Shown here: piece after piece, positions 33,940 to 44,700 of the stretch
Layout of the letters: each line of letters begins with the position of its first letter
How positions within the stretch are numbered: position 1 is the first letter of the stretch
Origin: Diplodia intermedia
Taxonomy: Eukaryota; Ascomycota; Dothideomycetes; Botryosphaeriales; Botryosphaeriaceae
Direction of reading: 5' to 3'
Assembly (NCBI GenBank): GCA_021495925.1
Contig: JAKEKT010000001.1
Coordinates: 62,001 to 126,000 of the forward strand
Length of the DNA stretch: 64,000 nt
Made by a program: the position numbers and the translations under genes
Notes under the pieces: model-generated
Database searches by the model: none
Told to the model about the DNA's origin: nothing
What the model saw: the letters and a program-made list of their open reading frames with translations, nothing else

Positions 33940-34068
33940 GTTGGGGGGTCGGTGGTGGTGTTGAGGGTTGGTGTGGGTTTGGTGCACGGCTCTTGCTTCT
34001 GGGCGAGTGCGTTGTGTGGCGTGGTTGCTTCTTGGTACTGTCACAGCTTGCGGGTGCCTAAGTGTGGG

Positions 34069-34377
34069 TAGTTGAAGATATTGTCCGGACGTAGATGTTT
34101 GAATATATTTGTGATATTCGCGTCGGGATCATGTCTTCAACTCCCCGCTGAAAGTGTATTTCTTAAAACAGCAGTAACCAGCCACGATGTCGTGAAGTCG
34201 GCCAGGAGTGCCGCCAAACAATTTTCTCAACTCCGTTCAGTGACAGCATATCGTAGGAAAGAAGAATGAACGTCAGTATCTAAGTGAATAGGTCCGGAGT
34301 GGAATCCAAACGGCGGACGCATTTGGTGCCTTTTTAATTCCACATTTGCGTCGGGACAACCTCTTCAACTCCGCGTG
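34069..34377. repeat. degenerate 27-bp repeat units, outer pair inverted (possible MITE remnant)
   Basis: Three related units. B (about 34118-34146) and C (about 34346-34373) are direct copies of GCGTCGGGA...TCTTCAACTCC. Unit A (34069-34095), read on the minus strand as ACGTCCGGACAA then CTTCAACT, matches C at 21 of 27 positions. A fainter fourth unit is seen near 34213-34232 (TTTTCTCAACTCCG). A and C therefore form an imperfect terminal inverted repeat of an element about 300 bp long. No target-site duplication or transposase was identified. Confidence 0.5.
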
Positions 34378-34548
34378 TTTGTGTAGAAGATTAAGCGCAC
34401 GCTGCTGCGAGGAGGCGAGGTAGGTCACCACGGCACTTCTCAAACACGGCGTGAGGCACTGTTTTGTCTATAATACAGTTTTTTATTGGTTATAAGGAGC
34501 CTATCTGAGGCCGAAATAAGTGTATATCTGCTGCCAGCATGCTGCAGC

Positions 34549-34570
34549 GGTCCAAATGCTCGTTTGGACC
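34549..34570. repeat. perfect 8-bp inverted repeat
   Basis: GGTCCAAA, six-base loop TGCTCG, then TTTGGACC. A 10-bp palindrome CAGCATGCTG lies just to the left (about 34536-34545). Could be a terminator-like hairpin or part of the adjacent repeat element. Confidence 0.7.
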
Positions 34571-34725
34571 CAACGGACCCCCTACTTAATGCCCACGATG
34601 ACGCCCTTAGTGACCGAACTCCCAAAATGACCCTTTTCAACCCTCATAAGGCGTGATGCTTGAAATCAATGCCAAAAACTGAACCAAACTGAACCAAATT
34701 GAACCCGGATCATCGCCCGGTGTAT

Positions 34726-36618
34726 CTACTGATCCACGATCATCGCCTCCTGAACGAAAGCATCGTACTCCCTCTGCAAGCCCGCATCCTGCATAACCCT
34801 CTCCGCATCATCCATAATCTCATCCAAATCGCCATGCATCCTCTCGACCGGATCCAACTCCCTCCTCGCACTCACCGCACTCCTCTCCGCCGCCGCCGTG
34901 AGATTCGCCGCGTCCTCCATGATCTTCAGCAACGCCTTGTGGCGCTCCGCCAGCACGTCCTGCTGATCGACGGCCCTGGCGTAGAGCTGGAGGGCCAGCG
35001 TGCGGAACGCCTGTCCCCTCTTCTCGGACGCCTCGACTCGCGCGCTGCTCTCGAGAAGGGCGCGATGGTAGAACGTGGCCCGCTGGCGCAGGTTGGATAT
35101 CTCGTTTTCCATGGCCGTCTCGCGCTCGCGGGAGTCGTACAGTGTCTTTCGTAGCTGGACGAGCTCGGCGTCGCGGAATTGGACTTCCTGGGGGACGTCG
35201 TAGCGCTCGATCCCCTTGCGTTGGCGCTTCGGCGCCGGGCTGGTGACGCTGCCTGAAGGCGATCGGCGTTTGGCTGGTTGTGCCGGTGGGCATGGTGAGA
35301 TTGAGTTGACAGTCTGCTGTCGTTGCTCCTGATGCTTATCAAGTGTATTTAGGTGTACCGGAGAAGGGGACAGGAGTCTCTGAGGGTCCTGTGGTGCGGA
35401 CGGTGGTGGGGTGGGAGGTCGCTCGGTGCCCTCAGATTCATTTTCCAACTTCGTACTGATAGGCTCAGCGTGCGAAGCCACCTTTGCCAACGGCTCTTGA
35501 AGCTCTGATTCCGATGCTTGAAGCTGCTCGAGCATGGGAGGTTGCTCAAGGACCAAATTTTCCTCTGGCACCGAAGGCGCCTCTGTCGTTGAGATTTCTT
35601 CTGCAGCCGGACGCTGTTCTGCCACTGACGCATCCTCCACAGCTTGGTTCTCGATAGCCTGAGTCTCCATGACTACTTGCTTCGCAGCCACAGCTGCGGA
35701 GCTTGCCTCATCAACAACGGTCTCTTTGGATGCGGCTGGAGCCGCGACACTGGATCCGTCATCCGCAGGTGCAGGGTGGCACCCATTGAACCAATATCTC
35801 TTGTCCTTGGTCCTGCGGATGGAACAGAACGACTTGCCGTCCTTCTCATACACAGGCCGGCCTCGATTTGCACGCGTAAAGCTGAGTCGCCCTTGGGGTG
35901 TAAAGTCGAATGACCAAAACCTATGCTTGTCGTGCGCACTCCAATGTTTCGAATGGAGGATGTCCCAGGCGGCCTTGTCGTCCAGGTAGACGAAGTGAGG
36001 CGGGTTGGTGGCAGTGGGCTGCTTGGGGACGTTCCGACCGGTGTACAGCTTCCACGTAGGGTGACCCGGCTTTTTCGTCCTGAAATTTTCCACGAGCTCG
36101 GGGGAGGGATCACCATTCCCATCGGATGGCTGCCATATCGCTCTTTCCACTTTTCCATCCGACATGGTGGGACGTGTGGCGATTGAAGTCTTGTTCTTTT
36201 CCTTTGGAGTTCGGGTTGAAGGCTTCCGTACCTTCGCGACAGGTACTTGAGGGGTGGCATTCGGATTCTTCGGGGGCAGCGGCTTGATGCGAGATTTCGT
36301 CGAAACTTGCTTCGCGGGAGACTTGACTTTGGTACGAGTTTCGGTAGCACTTGGGGTAGACTTCGAAGGCTTGGGCTGGACGGTCACGGTGATATTGGGT
36401 TGAGAGGCTTTGCCGGCTTGTTTCGCTGGCTTGGGCGGGACAACTGAGCCCGATTTTTCGGCTGAGCCGACTGACTTCACTTTGGAAGATGAAGCAGCCT
36501 TCACTGCCGGCTTCGGGGCCATTTTCTTCTTCGATGAGGCCGGTGCCGCTGGCTTGGTGGCCGTGGGTGCTGCGGATGCATCGATGGCTGAGTTTGGCTT
36601 CGCGATCGGATCCGCCAT
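34726..36618 (-). CDS. uncharacterised protein with central folded island and C-terminal coiled coil
   Basis: Single-exon protein, 630 aa from the ATG at 36618 (MADPIAKPNS); the frame extends upstream to an ATG at 36759, which is less likely because the added residues are Ser/Pro-rich and low-complexity. Residues 1-150 are Lys/Pro/Ala-rich and disordered. Residues about 160-280 form a compact aromatic-rich island (IWQPSDGNGD...GHPTWKLYTGR...FWSFDFTPQGRLSFTRANRG...RYWFNG). An acidic Glu/Pro linker follows, then a basic KRQRKG nuclear-localisation-like stretch near 500, and a coiled coil from about 520 to the end (LRKTLYDSRERETAMENEIS...). I do not recognise the island as a named domain. Nuclear localisation is inference. 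Confidence 0.75.
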   Translation of the reverse strand: MADPIAKPNSAIDASAAPTATKPAAPASSKKKMAPKPAVKAASSSKVKSVGSAEKSGSVVPPKPAKQAGKASQPNITVTVQPKPSKSTPSATETRTKVKSPAKQVSTKSRIKPLPPKNPNATPQVPVAKVRKPSTRTPKEKNKTSIATRPTMSDGKVERAIWQPSDGNGDPSPELVENFRTKKPGHPTWKLYTGRNVPKQPTATNPPHFVYLDDKAAWDILHSKHWSAHDKHRFWSFDFTPQGRLSFTRANRGRPVYEKDGKSFCSIRRTKDKRYWFNGCHPAPADDGSSVAAPAASKETVVDEASSAAVAAKQVVMETQAIENQAVEDASVAEQRPAAEEISTTEAPSVPEENLVLEQPPMLEQLQASESELQEPLAKVASHAEPISTKLENESEGTERPPTPPPSAPQDPQRLLSPSPVHLNTLDKHQEQRQQTVNSISPCPPAQPAKRRSPSGSVTSPAPKRQRKGIERYDVPQEVQFRDAELVQLRKTLYDSRERETAMENEISNLRQRATFYHRALLESSARVEASEKRGQAFRTLALQLYARAVDQQDVLAERHKALLKIMEDAANLTAAAERSAVSARRELDPVERMHGDLDEIMDDAERVMQDAGLQREYDAFVQEAMIVDQ

Positions 36619-37569
36619 GGCTGGTTGAGAGAGGATGTAGGTCTGGGTGAGATCAAGAGTAAATGCGCGATGAGGTGGGGCGGTTGCACTTGGGATGGAC
36701 GAGTGTGAGAGTTGAAGTAGAAGAGAGAGGTCTGGGTGAAGAGGAAGATTGATGAGCATTATAAACCACGTCTAAAGCCCTAATAGACCCTTACTGCGCG
36801 TGGAGGCAAGAGCGCAGAGCTTGCGACATTGGGAAGGTACATACATGGTCTAATCCAGATCTCGAAAGAAAACCAAATACTGTAGAAACACTGAATCAGG
36901 ATGGTAAGTGTGAACAATTCCACGGCCTTGAAATAGTTCGTTCAAGTGGAGGCACAAAAACCAGCCCGCGCAGAGGAGTCAACATCTAATGGGCCATGTG
37001 AAGTGCAAGAGAGTAGCAGTACCAAAGATTTCGAAACAATCCAAACGACGATTGAGCAAGCTTGTCACTGGAAGTCGAACTGGAACAATATGCCAGAACA
37101 GCGAAACAAATTTCTATTCAGCTTTTAGACTAGATTTAGGAAGTTGTAAGCCGGTTCAGATGGATGAATTCGTCCATGTGATGATTGGGCCGAAGCCGAC
37201 TCTCCAATGGGCGTTGGCTGAATAATCCGTGCACGGTGGAAACTCGGCAGGCCGCGGCAGGTGGCAGCGTGGACGGCGGAAAATTACGGCGACTATCGCG
37301 AGATGACCGTGGCGAAGCGGCTAGATGACGCCGGCGAGGCTCCAGCGGGCAGGCGAGAGAGCGAGAGCCCGTGATGCGGCGGTCTATGATGTGGTGGACG
37401 GCATCGACCAATGAGCGGCGCCACTAGTCTTCTTACGAAGCGCGCCTCCAACCCTCGGCCGTGCTTTGCCTGCCAACCTCGACCCGCTCCAGCATCGCAT
37501 ATCTCCACTCCACCCGCCCGCGGGCCCCAACACCAACCGCACGCATCGAGCAGCTCGTCCGCTTTCACC
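36619..37569. other. divergent promoter region, no gene seen
   Basis: About 950 bp between the divergent coiled-coil protein gene and NUO51. An in-frame extension upstream of the NUO51 ATG exists but is not mitochondrial-targeting-like. Nothing else recognised. Confidence 0.55.
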
Positions 37570-39160
37570 ATGCTCGCCCGGCACGCTCCCGCCACGCACG
37601 CCCTCACCGGTGCCTCGCACCGCGTGCTGCCCTCCGCCCAAGCCGCCGCCCGTCTCTCCGCTCCCACCGCGTCCGCCCGCCGCCAGCAGCGCCGGTCCCT
37701 CGCCACCGTCCAGGACTCGCCCGTCCACCGCCACGGCGGCCTCAAGGACCAGGACCGCATTTTCCAGAACCTCTACAGCCACCATGGCGCCGACCTCAAG
37801 AGCGCCATGAAGTACGGCGACTGGCACAAGACCAAGGAGATTATCTTGAAGGGCCACGACTGGGTGCGTTCTCATCCCCAATGGCTGGCCTGTGTCCCAG
37901 TGCGCGATTGCTGATGGCCGTGCCGTACAGATTATTTCCGAGATCAAGGCCTCCGGTCTGCGCGGTCGTGGTGGTGCCGGGTTCCCCTCGGGTCTGAAGT
38001 GGTCGTTCATGAACTTCAAGGATTGGGACAAGGACACAAAGCCCCGCTACCTCGTCGTCAATGCTGACGAGGGTGAGCCTGGTACCTGCAAGGACCGTGA
38101 AATCATGCGCAAGGATCCCCACAAGCTCATTGAGGGCTGCCTGGTTTCCGGCCGTGCCATGAACGCGACCGCCGCTTACATCTACATTCGTGGTGAATTC
38201 TACCACGAGGCCACTGTCCTGCAGCGTGCTATTCAGGAGGCTTATCAGGCCGGTCTGATTGGCAAGAACGCCTGCGGTTCCGGCTACGACTTCGACGTCT
38301 ACGTCCACCGTGGTATGGGTGCCTACGTTTGCGGCGAGGAGACCTCTCTTATCGAGTCCCTCGAGGGTAAGCCCGGCAAGCCTAGGTTGAAGCCCCCGTT
38401 CCCCGCCGCCGTCGGTCTTTTCGGCTGCCCCTCCACCGTCACCAATGTCGAGACCGTCGCTGTCGCCCCCACCATCTGCCGTCGCGGCGGCAACTGGTTC
38501 GCTGGCTTCGGTCGTGAGCGCAACTCTGGTACCAAGCTCTTCTGTATCTCTGGCCACGTCAACAACCCTTGCACCGTTGAGGAGGAGATGTCGATCCCGC
38601 TGCGCGAGCTGATCGACAAGCACTGCGGTGGTGTCCGTGGCGGTTGGGATAACCTGAAGGCCGTCATCCCCGGTGGTTCATCAACGCCCATTCTTCCCAA
38701 GCACGTGTGCGACGACCAGCTCATGGACTTCGACGCGCTCAAGGACTCGCAGTCTGGTCTTGGTACCGCTGCCGTCATCGTCATGGACAAGTCTACCGAC
38801 GTTGTCCGTGCTATCTCCCGTCTCAGCAAGTTCTACAAGCACGAATCCTGCGGCCAGTGCACACCTTGCCGTGAGGGTTCTACTTGGACCTACCAGATCA
38901 TGAAGCGTTTCGAGAAGGGCCAGGCGCGCGCGCGTGAGATCGACATGATGCAGGAGCTCACCAAGCAGGTTGAGGGCCACACCATCTGTGCTCTGGGTGA
39001 GGCGTTTGCTTGGCCCATCCAGGGCCTAATCCGCCACTTCAGACCCGAGCTGGAGGCCAGAATACAGGACTTTGCGTCGAAGAACGGTGGCGAGGCGTTG
39101 GCTGGTGGTTGGGAACACGATGCCGCCAAGAAGGGCAAGCTCATTGCCCCCGGACAGTAA
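37570..39160 (+). CDS. NUO51: NADH:ubiquinone oxidoreductase 51 kDa flavoprotein subunit
   Basis: Predicted 507-aa complex I subunit (NDUFV1/NuoF), which binds FMN and NADH and carries the N3 4Fe-4S cluster in the matrix arm. Exons 37570-37863 and 37931-39160 with a 67-nt intron at GHDW-IISEIK. The N-terminus is a typical presequence (MLARHAPATHALTGASHRVL..., Arg/Ser/Ala-rich, no acids). FMN and NADH motifs: GRGGAGFPSG (about 110-119), VVNADEGEPGTCKDRE and GAYVCGEETSLIESLEGKPG. The iron-sulfur ligands are SCGQCTPC near residue 405 and the Cys in HTICALGEA. Codon usage is strongly biased, as expected for high expression. The length is usual for fungal orthologues. Confidence 0.97.
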
Positions 39161-39583
39161 ATTTAGATCACGGGAAATCTTGATGGGGAAGGACTAGTTG
39201 AAAAGATCAATTGGTAGACGAGAGGGACATCAAGCGGAGGGAAGGCATGGTAGCGGATCGCTCGGGCTGTAACAATGACACCCTATATTTTTCCTTGAGT
39301 TAGGTTTTAGCAAGTCTTTTTAACTTTTTCCGACTGTGCGAATCTGTACATATCGTTGAAGCTTGCATTGGAAGTTTTTCGAATCGCCTCCGTGAAAGTT
39401 ATTATCTTGTTGCACTCTCCCTCAACGCCCGCCCGGAATAAACGCCTTCTAAAGTGCAATCGTAGAAGAATAGCGCACAACACGCCCCAAACGGGTATTT
39501 CAAGCCAACCTCCTACCGCACAAAACACGATCCATGCATCAACTCTCCAAACCTCCTCCCCCCCAAGTCCCCCATCTCCCCTC
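39161..39583. other. convergent 3' flanks of NUO51 and centrin
   Basis: 423 bp of UTR-like sequence between two convergent genes; nothing else seen. Confidence 0.6.
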
Positions 39584-40517
39584 TCACCCCATGCATATCC
39601 CCACAAACTCCTCCCTCCCGATGGCGCCGTCGCCGTCCAGGTCGAACTCGTCGATCATGGCCGACAGCTCCTCCTCCTGCAGCCCCTCGCCCAGCTCGCG
39701 CGCGACGCGGCGCAGGTCGTCCAGCGTGATGCTGCCCTTGGCGCCCTCGTCGAACAGCTCGAAGGCGCGCATGATCTCGTCGCGCGGGTCGCGGGTGATG
39801 ATGCGGTGCGCCATGATGGCCTGGAAGGTCGGCAGGGGGAGGAGCAGGCGGGTGGGGCCGGTGAAGGCGGGGTTCTGGTTGTTGTTGTTGGCCGAGGAGG
39901 TTGCGGGGGCTTTGGATTTGCTGTTGATGGTGTTGGCGGGGATGCTGGGGTGGTGGGGGGTTTGGTCAGTGAGTTTTTCTTTTCTTTTTTTTCTTTTTTT
40001 TTCTCGAGGAGGGTTGTGTAGGTATGGATGACGATCGGGGAGAGGCGTACCCATTGGAGCGGAGGATGTTGAGGATTTCCTGCTTGGGCAGGTCGAAGCC
40101 TAGGGCCTTCATGGCAACTTTGAGCTCGTGGTAGTCGATGTGGCCGTCTTTGTCGAGGTCGAAGAGCTGGAACTGGAGAAAGACGGACAAACAAACAAAA
40201 CAATGTCAACAACACCAGGTACCTCTCTTTCCGCCCCAACAAGGTCAATGGCAATGACTTACTGCTTCGTTGACCTCCTCTCGCTGCTCGTCGCTCAGTT
40301 CCGCGATCTCGCCCCGCCCCGCGTCCGCCAGCCTCTCCCGCTCCAACCGTTCCGCCCGCTCGCGCTCCAGGCGCTGCGCTTCCCGCTGCTGGTGCGTCGC
40401 CGCGCCGCCGCCGCCGCCGCCGCCGTACGTGTTGGAGGGCCCCGCTGCGCCCGATGCGCCGCCTCCGCGGCCGCCGAGCCCACTGCCAAAGCCTCGGGAG
40501 AGGGGTGCTGCCGCCAT
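39584..40517 (-). CDS. CDC31: centrin, EF-hand protein of spindle pole body and nuclear export (Cdc31-like)
   Basis: Predicted 245 aa. Exons 40263-40517, 40051-40172, 39584-39944; introns 90 and 106 nt. The N-terminal extension is Gly-rich then a charged Arg/Glu helix (QREAQRLERERAERLERERL) before SDEQREEVNEAFQLFDLDKD. EF-hand 1 (DLDKDGHIDYHE) and EF-hand 4 (DLDGDGAIGREE) keep calcium ligands. EF-hand 3 (DEGAKGSITLDD) has lost several, and EF-hand 2 is interrupted by a 30-residue Asn/Thr/Ala/Pro insertion before LLLPLPTFQAIMAHRI. The centrin signature KVAMKALGFDLPKQEILNIL is intact. In yeast Cdc31 acts in the half-bridge and in TREX-2/Sac3; the same roles are inferred here. Confidence 0.93.
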
Positions 40518-41741
40518 GGCCGGAGTCGTGGTCTTGGTGTTGTCCTTGGTGGTGCGGGTGGGGAGGCGTTGGGTTGCCAGCTTGGCGCGCGTCGCGTGGT
40601 TCGCGTTCTTTTTTGGTGGGGTTTGGCGTGCGGGGGTTGATTAAGTGAGTGGGCGGGTTGGTTTGCTGGCTGTGAAGCTACGACGGCGAAAGCTTGTGGA
40701 AGACGCGTCTGCGGCGCGTGTTGTCCCCCCCGGCGTTGCTCGCTCGCTTAGGCACGGCGGCGGGGATGGATGGGCGTGGGTGATGCAAGGATGCGGGCAG
40801 CAGGTGCCGGGGAGCTGCTATAGCTCCAGCGGGGCAAGGGTAAAAGCAGGTGAATGGTTCATGTCTGTTTCCGGCAGCACGGCGAGGCCACATCATTGCC
40901 GGGTAATTGGGTCTTGGGACAATCGTGTTTTGTTGCACTTGGAGTGAATTCCTTGTAGGATCAAATGCGGGGTGTAAACACTAGCTTGCATGCAGAAACA
41001 GCGCAACAATAATAATATTTACATGCACATTGCAGCACTGCTATGCTTAGCTATCAGCATCCGCTAATGGCGCTCTAAGCTTCGTCCGCGCTGGCTGGGG
41101 CGTGGACTCGGGCACAGCGCGATGGATGGGCTGGTGGCAGGCAGGCGCAGGCAGGCGCAGGCTGCCGCGGCGGTGGCTGCCTGACCGATGCCTAAGTCGA
41201 ACACATAAAGAGCTCCATCGGCGTCCGCCGAGCGGGCATCAACTCATCTTCGCTGCATCGGCGCGGGTACCAGGCAGATAGATGTGGATAGCGTGTATTT
41301 CCGCAAGAGAACGTGGTTGCTCCGTCAATGTGAGGTCCCCGACTGGCCCTCTCTCCATCACGTGTGGCTGTTAGCCGTGAGTCCGTGCGCCGTACCGCGA
41401 AATATCCGCCGGCCAACCTCACCACCACAGCTGTCCGCCATCGCCCTCTGCCCACCACCCCGTTGCGCGCAGCTCCACCCCAGCCCCTCGACCTCGTCTA
41501 CCCTTCGCGACGAGTCGAGCTTCGCTCTCCTTCCGGCTGCTCCCTTCGACGCGACCCATTGTCGATTTCAGCGCGTTTGCCAGTTTCCTTTTCCCTTTCC
41601 CTGGCGCGTCGTCGCGACGCTCCAGCCCCGTCACACTCGCGAAAGACGTGACGCGCACCTTTGCTCGCTTGCGCATTCCCGACAACAAACGACTCGCTTC
41701 CATACAGCGCTTCGCGACGAACGCGATTGACGCCCCTCATC
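40518..41741. other. divergent promoter region of centrin and NUP145
   Basis: 1.2 kb between two divergent conserved genes. It contains a GGCAGGCGCAGGCAGGCGCA-type repeat at about 41139-41162. No gene is supported; frames near 41284-41730 read as Arg/Ser/Pro-rich leader sequence. Confidence 0.55.
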
Positions 41742-44700
41742 ATGTCGGCTTTCGGCGGTTTTGGGAGCGGCTTTGGCTCCAACAACAATCAGCAGCAGCA
41801 GCAGCAGAGCACAGGCTTTGGCGGCGGGTTCGGTGCGAACAACAACGCTAATACGAGCGGAGGTAAGCAATGAAACTCACTCTATTTCTTTTGCCCAAGG
41901 CCGATCCTCGCGCGAATCGACCCTGGAGCTCTCGACATCCCCGTATCGCAGCGCCACAGACAACCACGACATTGACATTGCCTTTCTCGCGTCTTTCCAG
42001 GCTTTGGCTCTACCGGCTTTGGCTCCAACACCGGCGGCAGTCTCTTCGGAGGAGCTAACGCAGGCACCGGCGGCGGCTTCGGCTCTGGTGGAGGTACGTC
42101 TCAGCTTCTGGACTTGCAACGCTCCTTCACCTGCTTCGGTGTCTTGGGCAAAGACAGCCTGGGTCTCGCTTACGGGTGACTGCGCCTTCTGTCACTGGTT
42201 TTCCTCAAAAATGCGCATCGACTCGCGACTTCTGCGCTTGTCACCTACACTCATTGCGACCATGTGGAACCCATCTCAACCCAAGCAAACTGGGGGCGCA
42301 CTTTCGAACAACACCTCGCTCGGGGCCTCTATTAATGCAAACTTGAATACTGGACATTCGCTGACACAAACTTCTACAGGTTTCGGAGGCAACACGTCAA
42401 GCTCGCCCTTTGGCGCAAAGCCTGCGTTCGGCGCACCGACAACGTCAAGCAGCGGCAGTCTGTTCGGCGGCGGCGGCGCTGGTACCGGTACTGCCACCAC
42501 AGGAGGTACGGGCTTTGGAGGAGGCGGCTTCGGTAGTACCAACACTGCGAGTACTGGCTTTGGAGGCGGCAACACTGGAGGAGGTGGCCTCTTTGGTCAG
42601 CAAAACAAGCCTGCTTTCGGCGCTGGCACCACGGGCACGACCGGCGGTCTATTCGGCGGCGGCGGCGGTGCTAACCCTGCAAGCACGACGGGCTCTGCGT
42701 TCGGGGCTGGCGGTGCGACCGCTTTTGGCGGCGGCCTGAACCAATCGGCAAACAACGGTACGGCCAATACTCCTTTCCAGGCTCATGTGGAGAAAGACGG
42801 CGCCACTAGCCAGAATGCACACTATCAGACCGTCACCTTCCAGCAACCTTACCAGGGTTTCTCCCTTGAGGAACTGAGATTGCAGGACTACGCGCAGGGC
42901 AGGCGCTACGGCAACGCGAATGGTCAGGCTGGTGCTTTTGGCGCCAGTACAGGATTCGGAGGGTTTGGCTCAAACACCAGCACCCCGGCTCCCGCCGCTA
43001 CGGGAGGTTTCGGCTCGAACACTTCGTCTGGAGGAGGTCTCTTTGGAGCCCAGAACAACACGAGCAACACATCCAGCCCGTTCGGCGGCGCTCAGAGCAA
43101 CACCACTGGCGGGTTTGGCTCCAACACCGGCGGTGGACTGTTCGGTGCCAACAAACCTGCTACCGGTGGCCTTTTTGGCGGCAACACCGCCTCATCCGGT
43201 CAATCCACCGGCGGCTTGTTCGGCACGGCAGGCAACACTGGCACTTCGGCATTCGGCGGCGGCAACACTGGAGGTTTTGGAAGCGCCCCTAGCAGCGGTG
43301 CTGGTGGTCTGTTTGGAGGTAACAATCAACAGCAGCAGCAGCAGCAGAACAAGCCTGCCTTTGGTGGATTTGGCTCCGGCACCGGTACTGGCTTCGGCAG
43401 CTCGACGACCGGCACCGGCTTTGGTGCGAACAACAATACCAACACTGCAGGTGGTGGTCTGTTTGGAGGCAACACTAACAACACGACTTCTGCCTTCGGT
43501 GCCAACAACCAGCAGCAACAACAGGGCGCCTCGAACCCCTTCGGAGGCTTTGGTCAGAACAATCAAACCCAGCCCCAGAACCAACCCTCGGGTGGCGGTC
43601 TTTTCGGTGGCTTCGGACAGAACAACCAGAACAACCAGCAACAAAACAAGCCTCTCTTCGGTGGTGCTACTCCTGGCGCTACTGGTGGCGGTCTGTTCGG
43701 TGGTAACAACCAACAACAACAGAACCAGACTGGAGGCGGTCTGTTTGGTGGCAACAACCAGCAGCAGAACCAAGCTGGTGGAGGTCTTTTCGGCGCAAAG
43801 CCGGCTGGCACGACTGGTGGTCTTTTCGGCGGTGCCAGCAATACCAACACTAACACTGGCGGTGGTCTCTTCGGTGGAGCTCTAGGCCAGAACAACCAAC
43901 AGCAGAACCAGGCTGGAGGTGGCCTCTTCGGCGCGAAACCTGCAGGTCAGACCGGCGGCGGTCTGTTTGGCGGGGCCCAGAACAACACTGCGAACACTGG
44001 TGGTGGACTCTTCGGTGGCAGTCTTGGTCAGAACAACAATGCGGCTCCCTCTGGTCTCGGTGGTGGTCTTTTTGGCGGAGCCCAACAGCAAAACCAACAA
44101 CAGCAGCCGCAACTTGGTGGTAGCCTTTTCGGTGGATCAATGATGGCACAACCGAGCACGAACCAGAACCCCCAGTTGACTGCCTCTATGAACGGCAACC
44201 CTTACGGAAACGAGCACCTCTTTGCCAGTCTCAGTTCCCCCGGCCAGAGCGTTGGTCCTCTGGCTACGCCGCTATCGAGCAGCCAGAAGCAAAAGAAGAA
44301 CGCGATTCTTCCGCAGCACCGGATCAACCCCGCTGCATCTTCGCGCTTGATCACTCCCCAGAAGCGTCTCAACGGCTACGGTTTCTCGTACTCCACGTAT
44401 GGTACTCCGGGCAGCGCTATGGGTAGTGGGAGCCCCAGCTTCAGCGGGAGCCTTATCGGTGGTGGTGGTAGCTTCTCGAAGTCCTTGTCAAAGAGCTTCT
44501 CCACAAGCAGCCTGAAGAACACCTGGAACGCGGAAGACAGCATCCTCTCTCCTGGCGCTTTCAATCCCTCCAAGCGTCCGGCCTACTCGAACACCGGCAG
44601 TCTGAAGAAGCTTAACATCGATCGTGCTCTCCACGTTCGCCCGTCCCTCTTCGGTGAAGAGCCCAACAGCAACCCTGCCTCCCAAAAGAAGCGGGTCAGC

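Larger units (their letters stand above)
33940..34725. other. convergent intergenic region with degenerate repeats
   Basis: Less GC-rich than its flanks. It holds three related 27-bp units and a palindrome (separate entries), plus a tandem CTGAACCAAA/CTGAACCAAA/TTGAACCC run near 34679-34703. No coding frame is supported. Confidence 0.6.

Noticed and set aside
32580..34044. Long open frames on both strands overlapping the GH78-type gene (about 450 codons each)
   Set aside because: They arise from the extreme GC content and lack of stops in this region. Their products are Arg/Pro/Gly-rich with no domain, while the GH78 frame carries clear family motifs.
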